Assembly: GCA_018240895.1 (NCBI GenBank)
Contig: JAFEEX010000001.1
Coordinates: forward strand, 9,449-73,448
DNA: 64,000 nt
Source: Pseudomonadota bacterium
Lineage (GTDB): Bacteria > Pseudomonadota > Alphaproteobacteria > Sphingomonadales > Sphingomonadaceae
Reading direction: 5' to 3'
Part shown: positions 10,257-19,706 of the stretch, in pieces
Numbering within the stretch: position 1 is the stretch's first letter
Layout of the letters: every line of letters starts with the position of its first letter
The notes under the pieces: model-generated
The model's database searches: none
Seen by the model: the letters and a program-made list of their open reading frames with translations, nothing else
What the model was told of the DNA's origin: nothing
Made by a program: the position numbers and the translations under genes

Positions 10257-10940
10257 TTATCCAACCCGCCCGAACCAGATTACGTGGCGCGGGCCTTTGC
10301 CCTTGCCGTTTGCGTCAACGCGGGCGCGGACCTCGACTTCTTCCACGGCGAAGCCGACGCTTTCCAGGCGGCGGGTGAAGGCCCTATCTGGAAAGGCTGA
10401 CCACACTGCCAGCACCCCGCCCGGCACCAGCGCGCGGCGGGCGTTGTGGAGGCCGCTTTTGGAATAGATCCGGTTGTTATCAGCGCGGACCAGCCCATCG
10501 GGGCCATTGTCAACATCAAGCAGGATCGCATCGTAAGGTTCCGGCGCGAGCAGCATGACATCGGCGACATCATCCATCTTGAGGGTCACGCGCGGATCGT
10601 CAAGACAGCCCTGCGCCACCCCGGCCATCGGTCCTTTTGCCCAGGCGATGATCTCTGGCACCAGTTCGACAACGGTCGCATGGCCGCGCTGGCCCAGCCG
10701 CGCCAGCGCCGCGCGCAGGGTGAAGCCCATGCCATATCCACCGATCAGCAGACGAGGCGCGGGCCGGTCCTTCAGCCGGTCAAGCGTCAGATTGGCCAAG
10801 GCTTCTTCCGAACCGCGCATCCGCGTGGACATCAATTCGTTGTGGCCCAGCACGATCATGAAATCGCGATCGTGAGCGAAAAGCTTCAGCTCCTCGCCCC
10901 CGGGAACCCGTGCTGTGCCGAGCAGTTGGCGGGTGATCAT
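10257..10940 (-). CDS. Spermidine-synthase-like protein (SpeE-fold methyltransferase family)
   Basis: A 227-aa protein with the Rossmann core of spermidine/spermine synthases. LIGGYGMGFTLRAAL is the cofactor-binding loop, followed by VVELVPEI, and an acidic DVDNGPDG at the position of the catalytic-site aspartates. Genes of this type are often annotated spermidine synthase, but the polyamine-site residues are not clearly conserved, so an SAM- or dcSAM-dependent transferase of unknown substrate is a safer call. The ATG at 10940 is preferred over the TTG two codons upstream. The tRNA-like element lies just downstream on the same strand. Confidence 0.75.
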   Translation of the reverse strand: MITRQLLGTARVPGGEELKLFAHDRDFMIVLGHNELMSTRMRGSEEALANLTLDRLKDRPAPRLLIGGYGMGFTLRAALARLGQRGHATVVELVPEIIAWAKGPMAGVAQGCLDDPRVTLKMDDVADVMLLAPEPYDAILLDVDNGPDGLVRADNNRIYSKSGLHNARRALVPGGVLAVWSAFPDRAFTRRLESVGFAVEEVEVRARVDANGKGKGPRHVIWFGRVG

Positions 10941-10969
10941 GGCCAAACGATCCGCGCTGCCCCAAGCCC

Positions 10970-11065
10970 GTCTGCCCCGAACCTGCTGAGGGGCTGCCCT
11001 TCTTGTGCCTGCGCCCAGCGGCGCGAAAAAGAAGTGCAGTGCTTCGACAGGCTCAGCACGGACGG
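10970..11065. repeat. Inverted pair of family A REP-like repeats with a short hairpin between
   Basis: The right arm (11021-11065) contains GCTTCGACAGGCTCAGCACGG, close to the repeats flanking the GIY-YIG gene. The left arm (about 10970-11012) is a degenerate copy in opposite orientation, CCTGCTGAGGGGCTGCCCTT. Between them lies GCGCC-CAGC-GGCGC, a perfect small hairpin. The arrangement matches the 613-970 element with the GIY-YIG gene removed. It sits between two minus-strand genes. Confidence 0.7.
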
Positions 11066-11076
11066 ATAAAGGGCCT

Positions 11077-12450
11077 TCACGCCGCGCGCTGGGCGCGATC
11101 GACCGCTTCGGCGTTGAGCATATCGGCCAGCAGGAACGCGAGTTCGATCGATTGCGCCGCGTTTAGCCGCGGATCGCAATGGGTGTGATAGCGGTCAGCC
11201 AGCGCCGCGTCCGAAATCGCCACAGCGCCGCCGACGCATTCGGTCACGTCTTGCCCGGTCATCTCGATGTGGATGCCGCCAGCGTGAGTACCCTCGGCGC
11301 GGTGAACGGCGAAGAACCCGCGCACCTCACGCAAAATCCTGTCGAAAGGCCGGGTCTTGTACCCGCTTTCCGCTTTGATCACGTTGCCGTGCATCGGATC
11401 GCAGGACCAGACCACCGGATGCCCTTCGCGCTTTACCGCACGAACCAGCGGGGCAAGGCCCGCCTCAACCTTGTCATCGCCAAAGCGGCTGATCAGGGTA
11501 ATCCGCCCCGCCTCTCGCCCCGGATTAAGCAGATCGAGCTGGCGCAGCAATTCATCGGGCGACAAGCTTGGCCCGCATTTGAAGCCCAGCGGATTGCCCA
11601 CCCCGCGCAGGTATTCGACGTGAGCCGACCCTTCAAACCGGGTGCGATCGCCGATCCACAACATATGCGCAGAGGTGTCGTACCATTCCCCGGTCAGCGA
11701 ATCCTGGCGGGTCATCGCCTGTTCGTAAGGCAGGTGCAGCGCCTCGTGGCTGGTGAAGAAGCTGGTGCCCTTAAGCTGCGGCACGGTCTGCGGATCAATC
11801 CCGCAGGCTTCCATGAAGTCCAGCGCTTCGCCAATCCGGTCAGCGGTCTGGGCAAAGCGATCAGCCCAGGGGCTGCGGCCCATGAAATCAAGCGTCCACT
11901 GGTGGACCTGACGCAGGTTGGCATAGCCGCCGTTGGCGAAGGCGCGCAGCAGGTTGAGCGTCGCCGCCGACTGGGAATAGCCCTGGAGCAACCGCTGGGG
12001 ATCGGGAATACGCGCTTCGGGCGTGAATTCGATGCCGTTGATGTTGTCACCCAGATAGCTGGGCAGTTCCACCCCGCCCTGCACCTCAACCGCCGATGAG
12101 CGCGGCTTGGCGAACTGGCCGGCCATGCGCCCAACCTTGACCACCGGCTGCTTGCTGGCAAAGGTCAGCACCACCGCCATCTGCAACAGCACGCGAAAGG
12201 TATCGCGGATGTTGTTGGGGTGGAACTCGGCAAAACTTTCCGCGCAGTCCCCGCCCTGAAGCAGAAAGCCCTTGCCCGCCGCCACATCGGCCAGATCCGC
12301 CTTCAGCGCGCGCGCCTCGCCCGCGAAAACCAGCGGGGGAAACGATGTCAGCGTATCCGTAACCTTGGCCAGCGCCGCGGCGTCGGGATAGGACGGCAGG
12401 TGCCGCGCCTCTTGCGCCTTCCAGCTTTCAGGGGTCCAGGTACGGGTCAC
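11077..12450 (-). CDS. aroG: Class II 3-deoxy-7-phosphoheptulonate (DAHP) synthase
   Basis: First enzyme of the shikimate pathway; condenses phosphoenolpyruvate with erythrose 4-phosphate. The 457-aa protein is of the class II (plant/mycobacterial) type: [18 protein letters not shown] at the N-terminus, [11 protein letters not shown] near residue 65, [12 protein letters not shown], and WSCDPMHGN near the C-terminus. The GTG at 12450 was chosen because AGGAG lies 7 bases upstream (12461-12465) and it gives the standard family start; longer upstream codons lack homologous character. Gene symbol usage varies (aroF, aroG, aroH). Confidence 0.95.
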   Translation of the reverse strand: MTRTWTPESWKAQEARHLPSYPDAAALAKVTDTLTSFPPLVFAGEARALKADLADVAAGKGFLLQGGDCAESFAEFHPNNIRDTFRVLLQMAVVLTFASKQPVVKVGRMAGQFAKPRSSAVEVQGGVELPSYLGDNINGIEFTPEARIPDPQRLLQGYSQSAATLNLLRAFANGGYANLRQVHQWTLDFMGRSPWADRFAQTADRIGEALDFMEACGIDPQTVPQLKGTSFFTSHEALHLPYEQAMTRQDSLTGEWYDTSAHMLWIGDRTRFEGSAHVEYLRGVGNPLGFKCGPSLSPDELLRQLDLLNPGREAGRITLISRFGDDKVEAGLAPLVRAVKREGHPVVWSCDPMHGNVIKAESGYKTRPFDRILREVRGFFAVHRAEGTHAGGIHIEMTGQDVTECVGGAVAISDAALADRYHTHCDPRLNAAQSIELAFLLADMLNAEAVDRAQRAA

Positions 12451-12610
12451 TTCATGCGCTCCTGCTATGGGCCTGCTATAGGCAATGGCTGGGCATTTGG
12501 GCCGCCCGCCTTTCAGATACAAGGCGCGCGCCATAGACCGCCCGCACCGGGAATGCAAAGTTGGAAAAGCCGATCGCTGCAATCGCGCAATTTTGTTGCA
12601 GCTGAAACGA

Positions 12611-15559
12611 TCAGCGCCCCGCCCCTGGCAGCCTTGTGCCCACTGGTAATTCGGTTGCCAGCTTTTGCCCGGCCGGGATCACCGCCAGCCGCCAGCTTGA
12701 CCCGGGCTTCAGGTATTTCGCCGCCAGGGCCTGCATCGCTTGCGGCGTGGTCCGCGTCATATCGGGCAGCAAACTGCGCAGCGAGGAAAATTTGCGCTGA
12801 TCCTCCGTCGCCCCTTCAAGCTGGCTCATGAAGAACGCGCTGGAGGTATAGGCGCGGGTAAGCTGCTGCTTCAACGGCTCGGTCACACGGGCCAGTTCAT
12901 CGGCGCTTGGCGGACGGGCGATCAGTTCGCTGGCGATCTCATCCGCTGTGGCGAAGAATACCGGCACCGCCTTGGGCTGAAGCTGCGCCATGGCCACTAT
13001 CGCCCCGCCATTGCCAAGATCGGCCGGCCAGGAATTATAGACCTGCGGCGAATAGCTGGCCCCCAGCTTTTCACGCATGGCATCAAGCAGGCGGTTGGAA
13101 AACACCTGAGCCAGGATTTCAAGCTGGCGGCTTTCGGTGATGCCAGCCATGCCGCCGCCGGTCGGCCAGTTGATAACCGCGGCAGCCTGCCCCGGATCGC
13201 CGCGGTGTTCCAGCACGATCGGCCCCGGCGAAGCGGGCATATCCGGGAAGGTTGCCTTGGCAAGCCCGGCCGGAAGCGGCTTTCGCGGCGCGAGCGCGCC
13301 AAAGGTTTTTTCAAGCGCGCTGACCGCCTGGGCGCGGTCAAAATCGCCGAACACCTGCAGTTCGATCGGTCCTTCCTGCAGGACAGGTTCCCACACCTGG
13401 CGAAAGCCCTTGACCGTCGCCGCCTCAACCTCTTGCGGGGTGGCTGTGCGGAACCGCCCGTCCCGGCCATGCTGATAGTAGCCAAGATCGCGCTGGATCA
13501 CGCCCTGCGGAGAAGTGGCATAGCTTTCATACTGCAGCTTCGCCGCAGCCTTGGCGCGCAGCACCGGGTTGGCGTCCCAGCGCGGCATGGCGAACTTTGC
13601 GGCAAACAGATAAAGCTGATCGGCCAGATCGGCCCCGCGGGTATTGGCGCTGAACTGGAACGCGGTGTCCTCGATCGCAAAATCGAAGCCCATCTTGCGC
13701 CCGGTCGAAATCCGGTCAAGCTCCTCCTGCCCCAGCGATCCTTCGCCCGATCCGACCAGCGCCATATCGCCCAGCGCGATATAGGCCGCATCGCCGGATT
13801 GGAACGTGCGGTAGCCCGCGCCAAAGCGCACCTTTACCGTAACCCGTCCAGGCTCATCCACGGTCGGCCAGAACAGCACCTTGATGCCGTTTGACAGTTC
13901 AAGCTGCTCAATCTCCAGCACGGTGGTCGGCGTGGCGGAAGCAACCTTGCCCGGGGTGCCGATTGGCGGCAGATCCGCAAAGGAAATCGGCTTGCTGTCC
14001 AGCCGCGCCTTGTCATCCGCCTTGACGGGAGCCGCCAGCGCCAGCTTGAGCGCCGCCGCGTCAGCCTCGCCCGCCTTGGGCGTTACATAGATACCGCGCG
14101 TCACGGTGCCGGTGAACAGGCGGTGCGTATGATCGAGCACGGCCTGCGGCGTGAACAGCGGGCGCGAGCGATTGAAGATGTCCAGCACCGTTTCGGGCGC
14201 GGCCACAGTCTCACGGATATCGAGCGCGGTGACAATGTCATCAGCCAGCTTTGCACCCGGCTGCAACCGGCGCTGCTCGACCGTGCTTTCAAAGGCGACG
14301 TTCATTTCCGCCACCTCGCGGTCAATCTCGTCCTGACTGGGTGCACTCGCCAACGCATCGGCAATCACGCCGCGCACATCGGCAAGGGCTTTTTTCCAGT
14401 TTTCGCCCAGCGGGGTGATCGAAACGAAGGTGGCATCGGCGCTGCGGCTGATCTTTTCCTGGCTGACCTGGGCGGCAAGGAAAGAACCGCCGCCGCGCGC
14501 ACGCGCTTCCAGCCGCCGGTTGATGATCGCCTGGGCCAGCGAATCCACCATGATCCCCTGGTTGTAGATCACCGTATCGTGGACCTGCCGCCACGGACGC
14601 ATCACGGTATAAGTGATGCCGCGCGGCACGTCGGGTTCAACCACCACCCGCGTTTCGCCCACCCCGTCCGCGCCGCTGCCCGCCGGCAGAACCGGATCAC
14701 CAAAGGACGGTGCAGGGACTGGCTTGCCAGTGCCCTTCCAATCCCCGAAATATTTGCGGACCAGCGCGGCCAGTTGCGCCGGATCGGCATCACCAGATAC
14801 CACGATCACTGCATTTTCGGGGCGATACCAGCGCGCATGGAACGCGCGTACTGACGCTTGATTGGCGGCCTGCAGTGTTTCAGTGGTGCCGATCACCGGG
14901 CGCGCGGCCAGCATCTGCCCCGCAAACAGCGTTTGCTGGGTCGCATAGGTCAGGCGTTCTGCCATGCCGCCGCGTTCACGTTTTTCAGCCAGCACGATCG
15001 GCACGTCGGTCCGTACATTGGCCTCGCTCAGCGTCGGGGCAATCATCATGCCTGACAGCAGGCGGAAACTTTCATCCAGCGAAGCAGCCGTGGCCCCCGG
15101 CAGATCGAGCTTGAAGGTGGTGCTTACCGGGCTCGTTTCGGCATTGGTGTCACTGCCAAAGGTTGCGCCCAGCCGCTGAAAGGCGGGAATCGCCTCGCCA
15201 TCGCCAAGGTATCGGGACTGGCGGAAGACCATGTGTTCCAGCAAGTGGGCATAGCCCCGCTCGCTGTCGGTTTCATACAGCGATCCGGCATCGATGCGGA
15301 TGCGGATTGAAACCTGGCCCGGTGGCACTCCGTTGCGGCGCACCGCATAGCGCAGCCCGTTGGGCAATTCGCCAAACACCCATTCCTTGTCGTGCGGAAT
15401 GTCGCTGCCGCGATAGAGCCAGGGGTCGGCATTGGCAGAAGCCGCTGCGGTTTGCGCCGCCGGCTTGGCTGCGGGCTTCGCCACGGCCGGCTGGGCCAGC
15501 AGGACGGCGGCGGAAAGGACTGAGGCGAAGCGGCACGCGGTGCGGAATTTGGGACGCAT
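12611..15559 (-). CDS. Periplasmic M16-family zinc metalloprotease
   Basis: A 982-aa insulinase/pitrilysin-family protein. A signal peptide covers about residues 1-27 ([14 protein letters not shown]), followed by an Ala/Lys/Pro linker. The inverted zinc motif HLLEH is at 105-109, and a downstream glutamate in [10 protein letters not shown] is a candidate third ligand. Two tandem M16 halves are visible: an active N-terminal unit and a second unit starting near [13 protein letters not shown]. It is likely a periplasmic peptide-degrading enzyme. It is transcribed away from nfu and is separate from the downstream DAHP synthase (160-bp gap). Confidence 0.94.
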   Translation of the reverse strand: MRPKFRTACRFASVLSAAVLLAQPAVAKPAAKPAAQTAAASANADPWLYRGSDIPHDKEWVFGELPNGLRYAVRRNGVPPGQVSIRIRIDAGSLYETDSERGYAHLLEHMVFRQSRYLGDGEAIPAFQRLGATFGSDTNAETSPVSTTFKLDLPGATAASLDESFRLLSGMMIAPTLSEANVRTDVPIVLAEKRERGGMAERLTYATQQTLFAGQMLAARPVIGTTETLQAANQASVRAFHARWYRPENAVIVVSGDADPAQLAALVRKYFGDWKGTGKPVPAPSFGDPVLPAGSGADGVGETRVVVEPDVPRGITYTVMRPWRQVHDTVIYNQGIMVDSLAQAIINRRLEARARGGGSFLAAQVSQEKISRSADATFVSITPLGENWKKALADVRGVIADALASAPSQDEIDREVAEMNVAFESTVEQRRLQPGAKLADDIVTALDIRETVAAPETVLDIFNRSRPLFTPQAVLDHTHRLFTGTVTRGIYVTPKAGEADAAALKLALAAPVKADDKARLDSKPISFADLPPIGTPGKVASATPTTVLEIEQLELSNGIKVLFWPTVDEPGRVTVKVRFGAGYRTFQSGDAAYIALGDMALVGSGEGSLGQEELDRISTGRKMGFDFAIEDTAFQFSANTRGADLADQLYLFAAKFAMPRWDANPVLRAKAAAKLQYESYATSPQGVIQRDLGYYQHGRDGRFRTATPQEVEAATVKGFRQVWEPVLQEGPIELQVFGDFDRAQAVSALEKTFGALAPRKPLPAGLAKATFPDMPASPGPIVLEHRGDPGQAAAVINWPTGGGMAGITESRQLEILAQVFSNRLLDAMREKLGASYSPQVYNSWPADLGNGGAIVAMAQLQPKAVPVFFATADEIASELIARPPSADELARVTEPLKQQLTRAYTSSAFFMSQLEGATEDQRKFSSLRSLLPDMTRTTPQAMQALAAKYLKPGSSWRLAVIPAGQKLATELPVGTRLPGAGR

Positions 15560-15609
15560 GGCCGGGGGTATAGGAAGAGCTTTCCTGAAGGGCCAGTGAA
15601 TAGCGCCGG

Positions 15610-16125
15610 TTAACGCTTTGTGGCTGCGGATGCCGGTGCGGGCAGCAATTCCACCTGGAACACCAGATCCGAATTGGCCGGAATAGGCCCCGCTGTCTTG
15701 TCACCATATCCCATGGCCGCAGGAATACACAGGCGATAGATCGATCCGGCGGGCATCAGCGCGAGTCCTTCCGAAAACCCGGGGATCACCTGGTTCAGCC
15801 CGAACGATGCCCCGGTCGCCTGATCGAACACTTCACCCGTTGCAGCCAGGTAGCCGATGTAGTTGACCGTCACGGTCGCACCGCCCGCCGGCTTTGGCCC
15901 CGTCGCCGCGCGCAGTTCGCGGTAGCCCAGCCCCGAAGCGGTCCTGGCGGTGCACAGCCGCTGCTCCGCCGGGATGATCTGCCTTAGCGGCAGGGGAATG
16001 ATGTGGGCGGAGCTTCTTGCAGCCACCGGCTTGCGCTGCGCAGGCTTGGCAGCCAGGGCGGCGGTGGCGCAAAGGCCCAGCACGGCGGCGAGTGTCAGGT
16101 GGCGGGCGGTCAGGTGGTTTATCAT
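15610..16125 (-). CDS. FKBP-type peptidyl-prolyl cis-trans isomerase, exported
   Basis: A 171-aa protein with an N-terminal signal peptide (about residues 1-25, LAAVLGLCATAALAA) and a C-terminal FKBP domain. The family landmarks VTVNYIGYLAATGEVFD, FGLNQVIPGFSEGLALM and IPANSDLVFQVELL are in order. It catalyses prolyl isomerisation during folding in the periplasm. The ATG at 16125 starts the signal peptide; the 30 codons upstream are charged and overlap the divergent promoter region shared with nfu. Confidence 0.93.
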   Translation of the reverse strand: MINHLTARHLTLAAVLGLCATAALAAKPAQRKPVAARSSAHIIPLPLRQIIPAEQRLCTARTASGLGYRELRAATGPKPAGGATVTVNYIGYLAATGEVFDQATGASFGLNQVIPGFSEGLALMPAGSIYRLCIPAAMGYGDKTAGPIPANSDLVFQVELLPAPASAATKR

Positions 16126-16231
16126 CGCCGCGTCTATAGGCACGGCGCAGGGGCTTGACCAGTGCCGAGCGGTGCGCGCGGAGGCGCTTTCCCCTTGACC
16201 GTTCAGGCACGGCACCTACATCCCCTGAGCC

Positions 16232-16807
16232 ATGTTTATAGAGACTGAAACAACGCCCAACCCGGCAACGCTGAAATTCCTGCCCGGTGAACCGGTGATG
16301 GAAACCGGAACCCGCGAATTTCGCAACGATGAAGAGGCTGCCGCCTCTCCCCTTGCGGCGGCGCTGTTCGATCTGGGTGACGTTACAGGCGTGTTCTATG
16401 GCCGGGACTTCATTTCGGTAACCGCTGCGCCCGGCGTTGAATGGGCCGGATTGAAGCCGCAGGTCGTTGCCATGCTGCTGGATCACTTCGTCACCGGCGC
16501 GCCGCTGTTTACCGGGCCTGATGCCAGCGGCATTACCGTTCCTGCTGACGAGGACCACTTCGATGACGATCCCGCCGATGCCGATGTCGTGGCGCAGATC
16601 AAGGAACTGATCGACACCCGCGTTCGCCCGGCCGTGGCCAATGATGGCGGCGACATAGTCTATCGCGGTTTTCACGAAGGCGTGGTCTATCTGACCATGC
16701 ACGGCGCCTGTTCGGGCTGCCCGTCATCCACGGCGACGCTGAAGAACGGGATCGAGACGCTGCTGAAGCACTACGTCCCGGAAGTCACAGAGGTTCGCGC
16801 TGCCTGA
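16232..16807 (+). CDS. Nfu-type Fe-S cluster carrier protein
   Basis: A 191-aa protein with an N-terminal Nfu_N domain (starting MFIETETTPNPATLKFLP) and a C-terminal NifU-like domain with the cluster-binding CSGCPSS motif. It carries and delivers 4Fe-4S clusters to client enzymes; MiaB, encoded nearby, is one plausible client. There is no clear Shine-Dalgarno before the ATG. A TTGACC element at 16195 with TACATC 16 bases downstream would place transcription start almost at the ATG, consistent with a leaderless or near-leaderless mRNA. Confidence 0.94.
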   Translation: MFIETETTPNPATLKFLPGEPVMETGTREFRNDEEAAASPLAAALFDLGDVTGVFYGRDFISVTAAPGVEWAGLKPQVVAMLLDHFVTGAPLFTGPDASGITVPADEDHFDDDPADADVVAQIKELIDTRVRPAVANDGGDIVYRGFHEGVVYLTMHGACSGCPSSTATLKNGIETLLKHYVPEVTEVRAA

Positions 16808-16821
16808 AGGCGCAGGCCCAA

Positions 16822-16849
16822 TTCCGTACATTCATCGTTCCGTACATTC
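16822..16849. repeat. Tandem direct repeat in the nfu/rutE intergenic region
   Basis: The 12-mer TTCCGTACATTC occurs at 16822-16833 and again at 16838-16849, a 16-base period. It lies 24 bases before the ATG of the nitroreductase and could be an operator or a small duplication. Confidence 0.6.
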
Positions 16850-16872
16850 GTAAAACAGGGAATTCTCCGCGC

Positions 16873-17466
16873 ATGAGCCAGCCGCTTTCCGACGCCGCAC
16901 TCGATCAACTGTTCCGCACCGCGCGCACCTATAACGGGTATCTCGACAAGCCGGTTTCCACCCAGCAGCTTCACGCAATCTGGGATCTGATGAAAATGGG
17001 GCCAACCAGCGCCAACCAGCTTCCCGCACGGCTGATCTGGTGCACCACGGACGAAGCCAAGCAGAAACTTGCGGCCTGCTCGATGCCGGCCAATGGCGAA
17101 AAGATCCTGAAAGCGCCGGTTTCGGTGATCATCGCGCGTGACACCGATTTCCACGAGCACCTGCCCGAACTGTTCCCCCACACCGACGCGCGGGCGTGGT
17201 TTGTGGGCAATGATGATCTGCGCGAAAAGTCATCGTTCCTCAACGCGACGTTGCAGGGTGCCTATTTCATCATGGCGGCGCGGGCGCTGGGGCTTGATAC
17301 CGGGCCGATGACCGGATTTTCCAATGATGCCGTCGATGCGGCGTTTCTGGCAGACAGCCCGACCTTCAAATCGGTGATGATTTCCACGCTGGGTTACGGC
17401 GATTCGGCGTCAATCTTCGGTCGCAGCCCGCGCCCTGATTTTGACAGGTTCAACCGGATCGTCTGA
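16873..17466 (+). CDS. RutE-like malonic semialdehyde reductase / nitroreductase
   Basis: A 197-aa flavoprotein of the nitroreductase family that matches the RutE/HadB branch in length and motifs: TARTYNGYLDKPV, GPTSANQLPARLIW for FMN binding, NATLQGAYFIMAARALGLDTGPMTGF, and a GYGDSASIFGRSPR end. RutE reduces malonic semialdehyde in pyrimidine degradation, but no other rut gene is nearby, so a general NAD(P)H-dependent reductase role is equally possible. Confidence 0.88.
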   Translation: MSQPLSDAALDQLFRTARTYNGYLDKPVSTQQLHAIWDLMKMGPTSANQLPARLIWCTTDEAKQKLAACSMPANGEKILKAPVSVIIARDTDFHEHLPELFPHTDARAWFVGNDDLREKSSFLNATLQGAYFIMAARALGLDTGPMTGFSNDAVDAAFLADSPTFKSVMISTLGYGDSASIFGRSPRPDFDRFNRIV

Positions 17467-17484
17467 CACGCTAATCTGGCGGCG

Positions 17485-18105
17485 ATGCGAACCCTGGTGA
17501 TCGATTGCGCGACAGAGGCCTGCTCGGTCGCCCTGCTGGATGGCGACAGCCTGATTGCCGGCGAATGCCTTCAGCTTGGCCGGGGCCATGCCGAAGCGCT
17601 GGTGCCGATGATCGCCGCGCTGCCCGGCAAGGGGCGAGCGTCGCGCATTGCCGTGGCGCTTGGCCCGGGCAGCTTCACCGGGGTCCGTGTCGGGCTCGCC
17701 GCCGCGCGCGCGCTGGCGCTGGCCTGGGGTGCGGAACTGACCGGTTATCCCACCCTGGCCCTGATTGCAGCGATGGCCCGGCAGACAGCCGGCGCGGTAG
17801 AGATCACCGCGGTCACCACCGGCGGCCACGGCGAATGGTTCGTGCAGCGCTTTGGCCCCGGCGGCCAGGCGTTGTCCGGGCTGAACTCGCTTGCTCCCGC
17901 AGCAGCAGCAGAGGCGGCCATGTGCCAGCACGTTGCCGGCAGTCAGGCTGAAGCCCTTGTCGCACTGCGGGGTTGGGGCACTGCATTGCCGCTGTGGCCC
18001 GATGCGCGGGCATTTTCCGCCTTGCCCGCCGCTACGCTAAGCGCGGACATCCAGCCGCTTTACGGCCGCGCGCCCGATGCACGGCTGCCCGGTTCCGCCG
18101 CATGA
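17485..18105 (+). CDS. tsaB: tRNA threonylcarbamoyladenosine biosynthesis protein TsaB
   Basis: Partner of TsaD and TsaE in making t6A at position 37 of ANN-decoding tRNAs. The 206-aa protein has the ASKHA-type N-terminus (LVIDCATEACSVALLDGD) and the diagnostic LGPGSFTGVRVGLAAARALAL near residues 58-78. It overlaps rimI by the ATGA junction at 18102-18105, so the two are translationally coupled, as in many bacteria. Confidence 0.95.
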   Translation: MRTLVIDCATEACSVALLDGDSLIAGECLQLGRGHAEALVPMIAALPGKGRASRIAVALGPGSFTGVRVGLAAARALALAWGAELTGYPTLALIAAMARQTAGAVEITAVTTGGHGEWFVQRFGPGGQALSGLNSLAPAAAAEAAMCQHVAGSQAEALVALRGWGTALPLWPDARAFSALPAATLSADIQPLYGRAPDARLPGSAA

Positions 18106-18563
18106 CCGCGCCCGCGGACATTGTCGATCAGATCATGGCCGTGATGACCACCGCGTTCGACCCCGCCTTTGGCGAGGCCTGGAACCGCCGCCAGGTTGAG
18201 GACGCGCTGATACTGGGCAATTGCCACTATGGGCTGGTCGGGCCGGATGGCGATATTCCAGCCGCGGGCCAGATGGCCGCCGGCTTTTTCCTGTCACGCA
18301 CCGGGTTTGAGGAGGAGGAGTTGCTGCTGCTGGCGGTTTCCCCGCCATACCGCCGCTGCGGGCTCGGCATCCGCTTGCTGGAACAATTTTCCTGCGGCGC
18401 GGCAAGGCGGGGGGCGCAGCGTTTGCTGCTGGAGATGCGTCGAGGCAATCCAGCTGAAATACTTTACCGCAACTTTGGATTTTTTCCGATTGGTGAGCGG
18501 CGTAACTATTACAAAACATCTGACGGCACACGAATCGATGCCATTACATTTGCGCGATCATAG
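18102..18563 (+). CDS. rimI: Ribosomal protein S18 alanine N-acetyltransferase-like GNAT
   Basis: A 153-aa GNAT-fold acetyltransferase. The acetyl-CoA site is in the segment YRRCGLGIRLLEQF, and EMRRGNPAEILYRNFGFFPIGERRNYY is typical of RimI. The ATG at 18102 overlaps the tsaB stop. RimI acetylates the N-terminal alanine of S18; tsaB-rimI is a widely conserved pair, which supports the assignment. Confidence 0.92.
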   Translation: MTAPADIVDQIMAVMTTAFDPAFGEAWNRRQVEDALILGNCHYGLVGPDGDIPAAGQMAAGFFLSRTGFEEEELLLLAVSPPYRRCGLGIRLLEQFSCGAARRGAQRLLLEMRRGNPAEILYRNFGFFPIGERRNYYKTSDGTRIDAITFARS

Positions 18564-18580
18564 CCGCGATGGACCAAAAT

Positions 18581-18655
18581 AGGTTACTATAACCTGTCCT
18601 GATTTAGCTCACCCACGCCATGATTTAGCAGAATCGGCTTGTTTGCGGTTATAAA
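18581..18655 (+). promoter_or_regulatory. Operator-like repeats and promoter region upstream of mucR
   Basis: This AT-rich stretch in a GC-rich genome holds a perfect palindrome AGGTTA-CTA-TAACCT (18581-18595). It is followed by two direct copies of TGATTTAGC starting at 18600 and 18621, exactly 21 bases apart (two helical turns), and by TATAAA at 18650-18655. MucR-family proteins bind AT-rich sites and commonly regulate their own genes, so autoregulation is inferred. Confidence 0.5.
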
Positions 18656-18736
18656 ATTCCCTAACGATCCGCCTTCCCCGGATCTGCGACCCGAACGGGG
18701 AAAACAAAACTGCCGGTAGAAACCAAGGAAAGGGAT

Positions 18737-19180
18737 ATGATCATGGAAAATAGCCAGGCCGACGCCAAGGAAATGCTAATCACATTGACGTCAGACATTG
18801 TTGCCGCACACGTCAGCAACAACAGTGTTGGTGTCAATGAACTTTCGACACTGATCAACAATGTATTCGGCGCGCTCGCCGGCCTTGGCGAAGCCGCCGA
18901 GGTAGAAGAGAAAGTGCCCGAACCTGCGGTTTCCATCCGCGCTTCGATCAAGCCAGATTACATCGTTTGCCTGGAAGACGGCAAGAAGCTGAAGATGTTG
19001 AAGCGCCATCTGATGACGCATTACAACCTGACCCCGGAACAGTATCGCGCGCGCTGGAACCTGCCCGCCGACTATCCGATGGTTGCCCCCAACTATGCGG
19101 AAAAGCGCCGCGATCTTGCCAAGAAGATCGGCCTGGGACGCAAGCCGGGGCAAAAGCGCGGCCGCAAGAAAGTCGCCTGA
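18737..19180 (+). CDS. MucR/Ros-family zinc-finger transcriptional regulator
   Basis: A 147-aa regulator typical of alphaproteobacteria. The C-terminal prokaryotic zinc finger reads CLEDGKKLKMLKRHLMTHYN; the second ligand position is Asp instead of Cys, as in other MucR proteins. It is followed by the RARWNLPADYPMVAPNYAE signature and a basic tail (RKPGQKRGRKK). The N-terminal half resembles the oligomerisation region of H-NS-like MucR proteins. Two in-frame ATGs (18737 and 18743) follow a GGAAAGG site; either could be used. Likely a global repressor of surface and cell-cycle genes. Confidence 0.95.
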   Translation: MIMENSQADAKEMLITLTSDIVAAHVSNNSVGVNELSTLINNVFGALAGLGEAAEVEEKVPEPAVSIRASIKPDYIVCLEDGKKLKMLKRHLMTHYNLTPEQYRARWNLPADYPMVAPNYAEKRRDLAKKIGLGRKPGQKRGRKKVA

Positions 19181-19277
19181 TCGCGGCGTTTGGCGCACGA
19201 TCAGTGCGCCGGACCATTGAAGAATTATCCTGCCAGTCTATGATTGGCGGGATTTTTCTTGCCCGGCGGAGTTTCCC

Positions 19278-19700
19278 TTGCATCAACCCATCGACATCGA
19301 AGCGCTTTGTGCCGAGCGCGGCCTGCGCATTACCGAGCAGCGACGGGTGATTGCCAAGGTTCTGTCGGAAGCTACCGATCACCCCGATGTAGAGGCGCTG
19401 CACGAACGCGCCTCTGCCATCGATCCCAAAATCTCGATCGCCACGGTCTATCGCACCGTCCGCCTGTTCGAAGAAGCGGGCATCCTGGAACGCCACGATT
19501 TCGGCGATGGCCGGTCCCGTTATGAAGCCGCGCCAGAGGCGCACCACGATCATCTTATCGACGTGGAAACTGGCAATGTAATGGAATTCGTTGACCCCGA
19601 ACTGGAAGCCTTGCAGCGCCAGATCGCCGAAAAGCTGGGTTATCGGCTGGTCGATCACCGGATGGAGCTTTTCGGCGTCCGCCTTGGCCGCGAAGGCTGA
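19278..19700 (+). CDS. fur: Ferric uptake regulator, Fur family
   Basis: A 140-aa winged-helix metalloregulator. The DNA-binding helix region is RGLRITEQRRVIAKVL, followed by DHPDVEALHERA and SIATVYRTVRLFEEAGI. The metal site HHDHLIDVETGNVMEF is intact; the C-terminal CxxC pairs of enteric Fur are absent, which is common in alphaproteobacteria. The start is a TTG at 19278, with GGAG about 7 bases upstream and no ATG fitting the family start. Its place between mucR and plsC is typical of sphingomonads. Confidence 0.93.
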   Translation: MHQPIDIEALCAERGLRITEQRRVIAKVLSEATDHPDVEALHERASAIDPKISIATVYRTVRLFEEAGILERHDFGDGRSRYEAAPEAHHDHLIDVETGNVMEFVDPELEALQRQIAEKLGYRLVDHRMELFGVRLGREG

Positions 19701-19706
19701 TCCCGG

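Noticed and set aside
11021..11065. Family A repeat considered as the terminator of an upstream gene
   Set aside because: There is no T-run in either direction after the stems, and the same sequence recurs in other contexts, so a repeat element is the better explanation.
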